Below, one piece after another: positions 17,238 to 26,027 of a DNA stretch of 64,000 nucleotides. The translations under genes and the position numbers were made by a program. The notes beneath the pieces are model-generated. The model did no database searches and was not told where the DNA came from. It worked only from the letters and a program-made list of their open reading frames with translations. Location of the stretch: assembly GCF_900129775.1 (NCBI RefSeq), contig NZ_FQWV01000004.1, positions 1 to 64,000 on the forward strand, given 5' to 3'. The DNA is from Halobaculum gomorrense (lineage in GTDB: Archaea; Halobacteriota; Halobacteria; Halobacteriales; Haloferacaceae). The stretch's first letter is position 1, and each line of letters starts with the position of its first letter.

Positions 17238-18272
17238 ATGACTCCGGCCGGCGTCGGCGCGTTCGTCTCCGTCCCCGCTATCGCGGGGATCCTGCCACTC
17301 GTCGTGGAGGCGCTGGGCCGGGTCGCACGCATCGCGGTCCTCATCGCCGTCGGCGTCTTCCTCGCGAACGTCGCCGTCGAGTTCGGCCTCGTCGAGCGGG
17401 TGGCCGGCTTCTCGCGGTACCTCACCGGCCCCGCGAACCTCCCCGACGAGGCCGGCACGGCCATCGTCACGACCGCGGCGTCGACGACCGCGGGGTACGG
17501 CATGCTGGCGGACTTCCGCGAGTCCGGCCGGCTCTCGGACCGCGCGACGATGGTCGCCGTCGTCATCAACACGTTCTTCGGCTTCGTCCAGCACCTGTTC
17601 ACGTTCTACGTCCCGGTCGTCATCCCGATCCTCGGCCGCGAGACCGGCGTGCTGTACGTCGGGACGCGCGGCGCCATCGCGCTTGGGATCACCCTGACGG
17701 GCGTGCTGGCGGGGGCGCTGCTGTTGCGCGGCGAGACGGGCGAACTCGACCCGCCGGACGCGGACGCCGCGGCGCCGGACGGCGGCGCGGCGGACGCCAC
17801 GCCGGGCGACACCGACGACGGGGCGGGGCTCCGCGACAAACTCACGGCGGCTGCCGAGTCGACGCGGTCGAAGCTGACCCGGATCGTCCCGCGGCTCGCG
17901 CTGGTGTACGTGCTCGTCACGGTGCTGGTCGCCCGCGTCGACCTCCGGGCGCTCTCGGCGGTGGCGGGGCCGCTGGCCGACGTGGCGGGGCTCCCCGCGG
18001 CCGTCGTCCCCGCCATCGTGATCTTCGTCTTCGACACGACCGCGGGCGCGGCCGCGTTCGCCCCCCTGATCGGCACGACGCTGACACCCGAGCAGGCGGT
18101 CGCGGGGATGCTCGTCGGCGGGATCGTCTCGTTCGCGTTCTCGACGTTCAAGCGGTCGATCCCGTTCCAGTACGGCGTCTGGGGGCCGGAGTTCGGCTCG
18201 AAGGTGATCGCGGTGAACACGGCGCTGAAGGTACTGTTCATCTCGGTCGCGCTGGTCGTGTTCCTCGCGTGA
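17238..18272 (+). CDS. Nucleoside-recognition (Gate) domain membrane protein
   Basis: A 344-residue polytopic protein. It has two hydrophobic halves around a hydrophilic Asp/Ala-rich loop (about 170-205). Motifs typical of archaeal Gate/nucleoside-recognition proteins are TAASTTAGYGMLADF in the first half and PAIVIFVFDTTAGAAAFAPLIG in the second, an inverted-repeat arrangement. Substrates of this family are poorly defined (nucleosides, ions). ATG 17238 is used because the upstream in-frame extension overlaps the divergent gene and has no membrane or family features. It precedes the MTA/SAH deaminase by 95 bp. Confidence 0.75.
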   Translation: MTPAGVGAFVSVPAIAGILPLVVEALGRVARIAVLIAVGVFLANVAVEFGLVERVAGFSRYLTGPANLPDEAGTAIVTTAASTTAGYGMLADFRESGRLSDRATMVAVVINTFFGFVQHLFTFYVPVVIPILGRETGVLYVGTRGAIALGITLTGVLAGALLLRGETGELDPPDADAAAPDGGAADATPGDTDDGAGLRDKLTAAAESTRSKLTRIVPRLALVYVLVTVLVARVDLRALSAVAGPLADVAGLPAAVVPAIVIFVFDTTAGAAAFAPLIGTTLTPEQAVAGMLVGGIVSFAFSTFKRSIPFQYGVWGPEFGSKVIAVNTALKVLFISVALVVFLA

Positions 18273-18367
18273 GCGGGCCGTGACCGCCGCGGAGGCGCCG
18301 GACCCCGCCGGGCCGGTCGCGCGGCGAACCCGACGGATTGAGTAGCCGCCGAACGCCACCCACGCCC

Positions 18368-19669
18368 ATGACCGACACACTCGCCGTCACGGATGGGCGC
18401 GTGCTCACGCCCGAGTTCGACGTGATCGAGGCCGACGTGCTGATCGACGCCGACGCGGGGGAGATCCTCGAGATCGGGCCCGGCCTCGCGGGCGACGCAG
18501 ACGGGACGCTCGACGCGACCGACTCGCTCGTGATGCCGGGGCTCGTGAACGCCCACGGCCACGCGACGATGACGCTCCTGCGCGGCTACGCCGACGACAA
18601 GACCCTCGAAGACTGGCTCCAGGAGGACATCTGGCCCGCGGAGGCGGCGCTGACGCCCGAGGACGTGGGCGTCGGCACCCGGCTGGCGGCTGTCGAACTG
18701 ATCCGCAGCGGGACGACCGCGTTCGCGGACATGTACTTCCACGTCGGCGAGGTCGTCGAGGCGGTCCGCGAGGCGGGCGTCCGCGCCCGCGTCGGCCACG
18801 GCGTCGTCACCGTCGGCAAGGACGCCGAGGCTGCCCGAGACGACTTCGCCGAGTCGCTGGCGGTCGCCGAGGAGTACGACGGCGCCGCCGACGGCCGGGT
18901 CCGGACGGCGGTGATGCCCCACGCGCCCCACACCGTCGGGACCGAGTTCTTCGAGGAGTTCGTCCCGAAGGCCCGAGAGGCCGGCATCCCGCTGCACTTC
19001 CACCTGAACGAGACCGAGACGTACCTCGACGAGATCGACGCCGAGGCGGGCGTTCGACCGACCGAGTACGCCGACGACCTCGGCCTCCTCGCCGAGGACA
19101 CGTGGGTCGCCCACGGCGTCCACCTCGACGCCGCGGAGATCGAGACGCTCGCCGAGCGCGGCACCGCCGTCGCCCACTGCCCGGCCTCGAACATGAAGCT
19201 CGCGTCCGGGATGGCGCCGGTGCAGGAGCTGCTCGACGCGGGCGTGACCGTCGCGCTCGGGACCGACGGCGCCGCCTCGAACAACGACCTCGACCTCTTC
19301 GACGAGATCCGCGACGCCGCGATGATCGGGAAGCTCGCGGCCGACGACGCCGCGGCCGTCGACGCCGAGACCGCCGTCCGGGTCGCGACGGAGGGCGGCG
19401 CCCGCGCGCTCGGGTTCGACTCCGGTCGGATCGAGGCGGGCGCGAACGCCGACCTCGCGGTCGTCGACCTCGACGCCGCCCACCTGACGCCCGAGCACGA
19501 CCTCGTCTCGCACCTCGCGTACGCCGCCCGCGGCAGCGACGTGCGCCACACGGTCTGCGACGGCGAGGTGCTGATGCGCGACGGCGAGGTGCTCGCGTTC
19601 GACGAGGCCGACGTGCGCGAGCGGGCTCAGGAGCACGCCGAGGCGCTCGTCGAACGCGCTGAGGAGTAA
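18368..19669 (+). CDS. mtaD: 5'-methylthioadenosine / S-adenosylhomocysteine deaminase
   Basis: A 433-residue amidohydrolase of the cytosine-deaminase/MtaD class. Metal ligands are visible: GLVNAHGHATMTLLRG (HxH, about residue 62), HFHLNET (about 215), VAHGVHLD and GTDGAASNNDLDL (catalytic Asp). The family deaminates MTA, SAH or 5'-deoxyadenosine. Location 0.5 kb upstream of S-adenosylhomocysteinase makes a role in SAH salvage likely, possibly via S-inosylhomocysteine. TRZ/ATZ chlorohydrolase-like names would describe the same family. Substrate is inferred. Confidence 0.87.
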   Translation: MTDTLAVTDGRVLTPEFDVIEADVLIDADAGEILEIGPGLAGDADGTLDATDSLVMPGLVNAHGHATMTLLRGYADDKTLEDWLQEDIWPAEAALTPEDVGVGTRLAAVELIRSGTTAFADMYFHVGEVVEAVREAGVRARVGHGVVTVGKDAEAARDDFAESLAVAEEYDGAADGRVRTAVMPHAPHTVGTEFFEEFVPKAREAGIPLHFHLNETETYLDEIDAEAGVRPTEYADDLGLLAEDTWVAHGVHLDAAEIETLAERGTAVAHCPASNMKLASGMAPVQELLDAGVTVALGTDGAASNNDLDLFDEIRDAAMIGKLAADDAAAVDAETAVRVATEGGARALGFDSGRIEAGANADLAVVDLDAAHLTPEHDLVSHLAYAARGSDVRHTVCDGEVLMRDGEVLAFDEADVRERAQEHAEALVERAEE

Positions 19670-19824
19670 GTCACAGCGACGTACCTGCGGTGGCGGGTGC
19701 CGGCGGGCCTCCGATCACGCGAGCGGTGCGCGGTCGAGCGTAGTGAGACCGCGACAGCGAGCGGCGAACGGAGTGAGCCGTGAGCGAAGCGAGTGTGACC
19801 TCACGGGGCCGGAGGCCCCGGGTA
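19670..19824. other. Intergenic, clustered short inverted motifs
   Basis: No gene is seen. The stretch is rich in motifs of the form GAGCG-AAG/TAG-GAGTG (around 19735-19800), each locally self-complementary, and a GGGGCCGGAGGCCCC palindrome near 19805-19819. It leads into copy B of the structured repeat. Confidence 0.4.
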
Positions 19825-20051
19825 GTGCCCGCCGGACGTGCGCGAGAGGTGAGCGACCGAACGAAGTGAGGGAGCGAATCGGTTGGGGAGAGCGTGGCGA
19901 CGGTGCGGTGCTGTGCAGTTGGGTGGGACTGAAAGGGGCCGCGGGTGTGCGGGAAGGCGGACGACGCAAGCACCGCAGCGTGAGCGGAACGACGTGGAGC
20001 GAGCGCGAGGAGCGCAGCGAGTCCCCCGAGCGCACACCCGCGGGGGCTTTC
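19825..20051 (-). repeat. Dispersed intergenic structured repeat, copy B
   Basis: This is the same element as at 7108-7335, in opposite orientation. On the minus strand it reads GAAAG, CCC, CCGCGGGTGTGCG (20031-20043), a 79-nt loop, CGCACACCCGCGG (19939-19951), CCC, CTTTC (19931-19935), CAGTCCCACC, then the TCGCTC-rich tail to about 19825. Compared with copy A, two stem base pairs differ on both arms, so pairing is preserved. The loop conserves GCTGCGCTCCTCG and GCGGTGCTTG. It lies about 110 bp upstream of the ahcY start on the opposite strand. Confidence 0.75.
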
Positions 20052-20130
20052 GAGCACTGCTCGTTCGCAACACTCTATCCAGCCACCCTTCGCGACCCCA
20101 ACAACCGATCGAATCAACCCGCATCCGGCG

Positions 20131-20138
20131 GGATTATA
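20131..20138 (+). promoter_or_regulatory. ahcY TATA box
   Basis: GATTATAC lies about 27-34 nt upstream of the ahcY ATG, the usual haloarchaeal distance for a leaderless or near-leaderless message. The flanking CGGG-ATTATA-CCCG is locally symmetrical. Confidence 0.5.
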
Positions 20139-20164
20139 CCCCGCGCAGACAACGACGAACCATA

Positions 20165-21454
20165 ATGAGTACACAGTCGTACGCACCCGTCACGGACCAC
20201 CTCGACGACCCCGAATCGGCCCGCGAGGAGGGCCGTCGCAAGATGGACTGGGCGCTCCAGCACATGCCCATCCTGAACCACCTCCGCGAGGAGTTCTCCG
20301 CCGAGCAACCGTTCGCAGGCCAGACCATCGGGATGGCGATGCACGTGGAGGCGAAGACCGCGAACCTCGTCGAACTGCTCGCCGAGGGCGGCGCGGAGGT
20401 TGCTATCACGGGCTGCAACCCCCTCTCGACGCACGACGACGTGAGTGCGGCACTGGACGCTCACGAGCGCATCACCTCCTACGCCGTCCGCGGCGTCGGG
20501 GACGAGGACTACTACGCCGCCATCGAGTCGGTCATCGCCCACGAGCCGACGATCACGGTGGACGACGGGATGGACATGGTCGCGGCCATCCACGAGGACT
20601 ACCCCGAACTCATCGACTCCATCGTCGGCGGCGCCGAGGAGACCACCACCGGCGTCCACCGCCTGCGCGCGATGGACGCCGACGGCGAACTCCACTACCC
20701 CGTCTTCGCGGTGAACGATACGCCGATGAAGCGGCTGTTCGACAACGTCCACGGCACCGGCGAGTCCTCGCTCGCGACGATCGCCATGACGACGAACCTC
20801 TCGTTTGCCGGCAAGGACGTCGTCGTCGCCGGCTTCGGCTACTGCGGCAAGGGCGTCGCGAAGAAGGCCGCCGGCCAGAACGCGAACGTCATCGTCTGCG
20901 AGGTCGACTCCCGGAAGGCCCTCGAAGCCCACATGGAGGGATACGACGTGCTGCCAATGGAAGAAGCCGCCAAGGAGGGCGACGTGTTCATCACGACGAC
21001 GGGCAACCGCGACGTGATCACTGCCGAGCACTTCGAGCGGATGAGCGACGGCGTCCTCCTCGCGAACGCGGGCCACTTCGACGTGGAGATCAACCTCGAC
21101 GAACTCGACGACCTCGCGGTCGACCGCTACGAGGCTCGCGACGGCGTCGAGGCCTACGAGATGGCCGACGGCCGCCGGCTGAACGTCCTCGCGGAGGGAC
21201 GGCTCGTCAACCTCGCGGCGCCCATCGCGCTCGGCCACCCGGTCGAGGTGATGGACCAGAGCTTCGGCGTGCAGGCCGTCTGCGTGCGTGAGCTCGTCGA
21301 GAACGGCGAGGCGTACAACGCCGGCGTCCACGAGGTGCCCGACGAGCTCGACCGCGAGGTCGCTGAGGTGAAGCTCGCGGCCGAGGGCGTCGAGTTCGAC
21401 GACCTCAGCGACGAGCAGCGCGAGTACATGGGCTCGTGGCAACACGGGACCTGA
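20165..21454 (+). CDS. ahcY: Adenosylhomocysteinase (SAH/SIH hydrolase)
   Basis: A 429-residue NAD+-dependent enzyme splitting S-adenosylhomocysteine to adenosine and homocysteine. It shows ITGCNPLSTHDDV, VDDGMDMVAAIHEDYPEL, the AVNDTPMKRLFDNVHGTGES segment with the catalytic lysine, and the Rossmann GFGYCGKGVAKKA (about residues 223-235). Features such as VDDGMDM and TPMKRLFDN are of the archaeal type rather than the plant/bacterial DDGGDLT type; this branch includes S-inosylhomocysteine hydrolases. A GATTATAC element at about 20131-20138 gives a near-leaderless start at ATG 20165. Confidence 0.95.
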   Translation: MSTQSYAPVTDHLDDPESAREEGRRKMDWALQHMPILNHLREEFSAEQPFAGQTIGMAMHVEAKTANLVELLAEGGAEVAITGCNPLSTHDDVSAALDAHERITSYAVRGVGDEDYYAAIESVIAHEPTITVDDGMDMVAAIHEDYPELIDSIVGGAEETTTGVHRLRAMDADGELHYPVFAVNDTPMKRLFDNVHGTGESSLATIAMTTNLSFAGKDVVVAGFGYCGKGVAKKAAGQNANVIVCEVDSRKALEAHMEGYDVLPMEEAAKEGDVFITTTGNRDVITAEHFERMSDGVLLANAGHFDVEINLDELDDLAVDRYEARDGVEAYEMADGRRLNVLAEGRLVNLAAPIALGHPVEVMDQSFGVQAVCVRELVENGEAYNAGVHEVPDELDREVAEVKLAAEGVEFDDLSDEQREYMGSWQHGT

Positions 21455-21493
21455 GCACGCGGAACGAGATGGAGCCACTGCTCCCGCGTACGG

Positions 21494-22345
21494 TCACGGC
21501 TCGCCCTCGACGGTGCCGAGGACGAAGCCGTACTTGAGCAGGGCGACGAAGACCGCGCCGCCGACGGCGTTCCCGAGGGTCGCGAGCGCCATGAACCGGA
21601 GGTACTCGGGGACCCCGATAGCCGGGTCGACCAGCGTCGCCGCCAGCACCTCGACGTTGCCGGCGATCGAGTGCGGGAGGTGCGCGAAGCCGATGGCCCC
21701 GGTGACGAGCACGACGAACACGACGCGGGCGATGGTGGAGTCGGCGGCGGCGACGAGCCACGCGAGCAGTCCCATCAGCCACCCGGTGAGCACGGCGCCC
21801 GCGAACAGGACCGCCGTCGGCTGGTCGAGGAAGGGCTCGGCGAGTTCGGCGAACGACGCCGTGCTCGCGAGGTCGTAGGCGGGCGCGAACCAGACGACGA
21901 AGGCGGCGAAGGCAACCCCGCCGACGACGTTGCCGGCGTACACGAGCGACCAGAGCCGCCCGAGGTCGCCGAGGTCGGCGCGGTCGTCGAGTACGGGGAC
22001 GACGGCGAGGGACGTGTGTTCGGTGAACAGCTCCGAGCCGCCGAGGACGACGAACACGAACCCCACCGAGTACGCCGCGCCGACGTACAGGCGGTGGACC
22101 ACCGGGTCGCCCCCAGCCACCGTCAGCGTCGTCACGACCGCGACCAACAGCGGCCCGAAACCGATGTCGAGCCCGGCGGAGATGGCCGAGAGGAACAGCG
22201 CCGGCGCCGGACGCTCCATCTCGTCGGTGGCCGACTGCATCAGCCGCTCGATGACGGTGACGTTCGAGGCCTGGTCGTCGCCCTCGCTGCGCGTTCCGCG
22301 GGTGGACCCGGCCTCGTCGTCGGGGACTTGCGTCTCCTCTGACAC
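21494..22345 (-). CDS. Formate/nitrite transporter (FNT) family channel
   Basis: A 283-residue protein with a 45-residue charged N-terminus and about six TM segments. Family features include FLSAISAGLDIGFGPL near TM1, GGSELFTEHTSLAVVP (FNT signature after TM2/3), YAGNVVGG, and IAGNVEVLAATL near the C-terminus. FNT channels pass formate, nitrite or related monovalent anions. The long hydrophilic N-terminal extension is typical of haloarchaeal members. No formate or nitrite enzymes are adjacent, so the substrate is open. Confidence 0.85.
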   Translation of the reverse strand: MSEETQVPDDEAGSTRGTRSEGDDQASNVTVIERLMQSATDEMERPAPALFLSAISAGLDIGFGPLLVAVVTTLTVAGGDPVVHRLYVGAAYSVGFVFVVLGGSELFTEHTSLAVVPVLDDRADLGDLGRLWSLVYAGNVVGGVAFAAFVVWFAPAYDLASTASFAELAEPFLDQPTAVLFAGAVLTGWLMGLLAWLVAAADSTIARVVFVVLVTGAIGFAHLPHSIAGNVEVLAATLVDPAIGVPEYLRFMALATLGNAVGGAVFVALLKYGFVLGTVEGEP

Positions 22346-22418
22346 GCCCCACGGTTCGGCGTCCGTACGGATTAATGTCCGCGCGTGGACCCGTATCCGG
22401 GCGTACGGGCCGCGGCCG

Positions 22419-22979
22419 CTACAGCGACACCCGCGCCCGCGTCTCGTACTCCGGCCCCTCCTCGGTCAGCGTCGATTCTGTGAGCCGGATCTCGTCCACC
22501 TCAAACCGCCCCACCGTCGGATCCTCGTCGAGGTAGTCGAGTACCTCCCGTTTCCCGCGGGCGTCGTCCATGCGCGCGAGGGTGAAATGCGGCGTGAACG
22601 TGTGGTCGGCCTCGTCGAACCCTCGGTTGACGGTCTCGCGCTCGACGGCCTCCGCGAGCCGCGTCAGTTCGTCGGCGCCGTATCTCTCCCGGATGCCGAC
22701 CCAGACCACGCTGATGTAGTCGGTCGACGGGAAGACGCCGAGGCCGCCGACCTCGGACTCGAAGGGGTCGACGGCGGCCGAGTCCACCGCCGACTCCAGA
22801 GCCTCGACCACGTCGCCGACGCGGGACTCGTCGGCGTCGCCGAGGAACTTCAGCGTGCAGTGTGCCTGCGCGGGGTCGGTGAACCGGAGGCTTTCGGTCC
22901 CCCGAAGCAGTTCTTGTACGTCCGCGAACGCCCCTGTGAGGCGCTCGGGGAGGTCGACGGAGACGAACAGACGCGGCAT
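22419..22979 (-). CDS. thpR: RNA 2',3'-cyclic phosphodiesterase ThpR
   Basis: A 186-residue 2H-phosphoesterase (LigT/2'-5' RNA ligase family). The two catalytic HxTx motifs are intact: AHCTLKFLG at about residues 40-48 and PHFTLARMD at about 130-138. It hydrolyses 2',3'-cyclic phosphate RNA ends, or joins tRNA halves in reverse, and may act during tRNA splicing. The start is the ATG that gives MPRLFVSVDLP, the family N-terminus. It is divergent from the TPR gene with 96 bp between. Confidence 0.92.
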   Translation of the reverse strand: MPRLFVSVDLPERLTGAFADVQELLRGTESLRFTDPAQAHCTLKFLGDADESRVGDVVEALESAVDSAAVDPFESEVGGLGVFPSTDYISVVWVGIRERYGADELTRLAEAVERETVNRGFDEADHTFTPHFTLARMDDARGKREVLDYLDEDPTVGRFEVDEIRLTESTLTEEGPEYETRARVSL

Positions 22980-23075
22980 GTGAGTGCGTTTGCGTCTCGA
23001 CGAAAAAAGGGCGGGGCAGGTCCCCACGACCCGCACGCGCAACATACATCCGTCCACGCGGTCGATACACGGCCA

Positions 23076-23906
23076 ATGAGCGACGACGAGCCCGAACGCC
23101 AACCGCACAAGTTCTCCGAGGGGCAAGGCCTCGACGAGGACTACGAGGAGTTCACGCTCGACCCGGAGGCGCTGACCGCCGACCCCTCGCAGGTCGACCC
23201 CGTCGACACGCGGGTGATCGCCGACCTGCTGGACGAGCGCAACATCCCGAAGGACCGCGTCGACGTGGAGAGCCTGCTGGAAGTCGGGCTCTCCTACATG
23301 GAGATCAATCGGTTCGAGGAGGCGACCGAGACGTTCGAGCGCGCCGCCCAGTTCGCCGACGATGACTCTCTCGAGGAGCAGGAGTCGTGGACGAACAAGG
23401 GCGTCGCCCACGCCGAGTTGGAGGAGTGGGACGAGGCGATCGGCGCGTACCAGGAGGCGCTCCGCATCGACGACGACTCCGAGCACGCCGCCAGCGCCGA
23501 GACGAACCTGGCGTACGCGCTCCACGAGTCCGGGCGCACCGAGCAGGCGCTGGAGCACGCCGAGAAGGCCGTCGAGATCGACCCACGCTTCCCGCAGGCA
23601 TGGTACAACCGGGGCTTCTTCCTCGTCGAGCGTGGCCTGCTGGAGGACGCCGTCACCGCCTTCGACAACGCGATCCGGCTGGGGATGCGCAACGCCGAGG
23701 TGCTGGAGGAGAAGGCGCGCGCGCTCGACGAACTCGGTCGCGAGGACGAGGCCGAGGAGGCCGCCGAGCGCGCCGAAGAGATCCGCAAGGAGGCCGAACA
23801 GGAGATGGTCCGCGAGCACGCCGACGGAGACGCCGGCACGGGCGGCGCGGGCGACATGGGCGGCGGTCGCGTGGGCGGTGACGACCTCGACCTCGGAGGG
23901 CTGTAG
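23076..23906 (+). CDS. Tetratricopeptide-repeat protein
   Basis: A 276-residue acidic protein with an N-terminal charged region. About four TPR units follow (residues about 67-215), with canonical spacing seen in MEINRFEEATETFERAAQF, AHAELEEWDEAIGAYQEAL, and AWYNRGFFLVERGLLEDAV. The tail is Gly/Asp-rich and ends DDLDLGGL. TPR proteins act as scaffolds, and the partner is unknown. Its stop directly abuts the ATG of the DUF424 gene, so the two are co-expressed. Confidence 0.85.
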   Translation: MSDDEPERQPHKFSEGQGLDEDYEEFTLDPEALTADPSQVDPVDTRVIADLLDERNIPKDRVDVESLLEVGLSYMEINRFEEATETFERAAQFADDDSLEEQESWTNKGVAHAELEEWDEAIGAYQEALRIDDDSEHAASAETNLAYALHESGRTEQALEHAEKAVEIDPRFPQAWYNRGFFLVERGLLEDAVTAFDNAIRLGMRNAEVLEEKARALDELGREDEAEEAAERAEEIRKEAEQEMVREHADGDAGTGGAGDMGGGRVGGDDLDLGGL

Positions 23907-24269
23907 ATGCCCGAGGAGTCGGGGAACGACGAGGCGGCACGAACGACCGTCCCCGACGCGGGCGCCGACTACCTGCTCACGCGGCGCGAGACGCCCGAAG
24001 GAACCCTCGTCGCGGTGTGCGACGCGGCCGTCCTCGGCGAGACGTTCGAGGACGGCCCCGTCTCGATCGAGGTGACGGAGTCGTTCTACGGCGGCGAGGA
24101 CGCCGAACCGGCCGACGCCGACGCGGTCGTCGAGGGGCTGTACGACGCCGACACCGCGAACCTCGTTGGCGAGGGCTGCGTCGGGGTCGCCGTGGACGCC
24201 GGCGTCATCGACGCCGACCGCGTCCTCGAAGTCGGTGAGACGCTCCACGCCCAGTTACTCTGGCTCTAG
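23907..24269 (+). CDS. DUF424 protein
   Basis: A 120-residue acidic protein. The string VAVCDAAVLGETFEDG followed by VTESFYGGEDA matches the archaeal DUF424 family (small proteins with a conserved CD..LLG...FY.G pattern). It starts right after the TPR stop with no gap. Function is unknown; a link to RNA or translation has been suggested by gene neighbourhoods, but nothing here shows it. Confidence 0.8.
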   Translation: MPEESGNDEAARTTVPDAGADYLLTRRETPEGTLVAVCDAAVLGETFEDGPVSIEVTESFYGGEDAEPADADAVVEGLYDADTANLVGEGCVGVAVDAGVIDADRVLEVGETLHAQLLWL

Positions 24270-24433
24270 GCGACGCGCGCACGCTCGCGACCCGTCCGGC
24301 AGGGGCGATGGCGTGAACTCCGACCACTGGCACCCGGACCCCGCGTCGCACCCACCTGATCGTGCCCGAATTCGGTTACCACGACCCCGCGTGACCGAAG
24401 GGATGTTACCCCTCCGACCCCTCATGATCGGTA

Positions 24434-25717
24434 ATGGAAGCGCCTGAGCAGGAACCATACCCGCTCGACGTTGAGGCCGTCCGCGCCGACTTCCCCATCC
24501 TCCAGCGGAAGGTGGGGGGCGACGTGACGGCCCCCGGCGAGGGGGAAGGCGACACGAAGCCGCTCGTGTATCTCGACAACGCGGCGACGAGCCACACGCC
24601 CGACCAGGTGGTCGACACCATCGCCGACTACTACCGCTCGTACAACTCCAACGTCCACCGCGGCATCCACCAATTGAGCCAGGAGGCGAGCACCGCCTAC
24701 GAACACGCGCACGACCGCGTCGCGGAGTTCATCGGCGCCGAAGGGAGGGAGGAAGTCGTCTTCACGAAGAACACCACCGAAGCGGAAAACCTGGTCGCCT
24801 ACGCGTGGGGCCTGAACGAACTCGGCCCCGAGGACAACGTCGTCCTCACCGAGATGGAACACCACGCGTCGCTGGTCACGTGGCAACAGATCGGCAAGAA
24901 AACCGGCGCCGACGTGCGCTTCATCCGCGTCGACGACGACGGGCGCCTCGACATGGACCACGCGCGCGACCTCGTCGACGACGACACCGCGATGGCGAAC
25001 GTCGTCCACGTCTCCAACACCCTCGGCACGGTGAACCCCGTGGCCGAACTCGCGGACCTGGTCCACGACCACGACGGTCTCGTCTTCGTCGACGGCGCGC
25101 AGTCGGTGCCGCACATGCCTGTCGACGTGCAGGCCATCGACGCGGACTTCTTCGCCTTCTCGGGGCACAAGATGTGTGGACCGACCGGTATCGGCGTCCT
25201 CTACGGCAAACAGCACCTCCTCGAGGAGATGCAGCCGTACCTCTACGGCGGCGAGATGATCCGGACGGTCACCTACGAGGACAGCGAGTGGGAAGACCTC
25301 CCGTGGAAGTTCGAGGCTGGCACGCCCGTCATCGCGCAGGGGATCGCGCTCCATGCGGCCATCGACTACCTCGAAGACCTGGGGATGGAGAACGTCCACG
25401 CCCACGAGCAACTGCTCGCGGAGTACGCCTACGATCGCCTCACGGAGTACGACGACGTGAACATCTACGGGCCGCCGGGCGACGACCGCGCGGGCCTCGT
25501 CGCGTTCAACGTCGACGGCGTCCACGCCCACGACCTCTCCAGCATCCTCAACGACCACGGCGTCGCCGTCCGGGCCGGCGATCACTGCACCCAGCCGCTG
25601 CACGACAAGCTCGATATCGCGGCCAGCGCCCGCGCATCCTTCTACGTCTACAACACGCGCGAGGAGATCGACGAACTGGTCGAGGCGGTCGACGACGCGC
25701 GCCAACTGTTCGCGTAA
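24434..25717 (+). CDS. sufS: Cysteine desulfurase SufS
   Basis: A 427-residue PLP enzyme that takes sulfur from cysteine for Fe-S cluster assembly. Visible features are YLDNAATSHTP, the PLP lysine in FAFSGHKMCGPTG (about residue 237), and the catalytic cysteine in VRAGDHCTQPLHD (about residue 377). A roughly 15-residue acidic/glycine insert (VGGDVTAPGEGEGD) sits before the first conserved block, as in halophilic homologues. SufU follows after 310 bp, forming the likely partner pair. Confidence 0.95.
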   Translation: MEAPEQEPYPLDVEAVRADFPILQRKVGGDVTAPGEGEGDTKPLVYLDNAATSHTPDQVVDTIADYYRSYNSNVHRGIHQLSQEASTAYEHAHDRVAEFIGAEGREEVVFTKNTTEAENLVAYAWGLNELGPEDNVVLTEMEHHASLVTWQQIGKKTGADVRFIRVDDDGRLDMDHARDLVDDDTAMANVVHVSNTLGTVNPVAELADLVHDHDGLVFVDGAQSVPHMPVDVQAIDADFFAFSGHKMCGPTGIGVLYGKQHLLEEMQPYLYGGEMIRTVTYEDSEWEDLPWKFEAGTPVIAQGIALHAAIDYLEDLGMENVHAHEQLLAEYAYDRLTEYDDVNIYGPPGDDRAGLVAFNVDGVHAHDLSSILNDHGVAVRAGDHCTQPLHDKLDIAASARASFYVYNTREEIDELVEAVDDARQLFA

Positions 25718-26027
25718 CTGGTCGTCTCGGATATCGGGTCGTTGCTCACGCCCGCTCGAAGGGAAGTCGGTGCGCCGGCGGCACGCGGCCAGTGGTGAAT
25801 GTCATCACGATCGGAACCGGCCCGCCGAACGCACCTCACTCCGATTTGTCCGCCGCTTCGAATTAATTCTATCCCCGTTTCCCGCAGAAACATAATTAAA
25901 CTCAGTACAAGTTTTCGAACTCGCGTCTTCTTTTCGGAACCGCGGATCGCTCGCTGCCGCCCGCTGCCGCGCGTCCGACGGCGTCCCCAGAACGCTTAAC
26001 CGCTGCACTCGCCAACAGACGATAACA
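25718..26027. other. Intergenic region, AT-rich island and sufU promoter
   Basis: No protein gene is seen. An AT-rich block at about 25858-25915 holds AATTAATTCTAT and ATAATTAAAC, both TATA-like, far from the sufU start. A second element CGCTTAAC lies about 37 nt upstream of the sufU ATG and could serve it directly. The first could start a small RNA or a long leader; nothing in the sequence decides. Confidence 0.4.
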
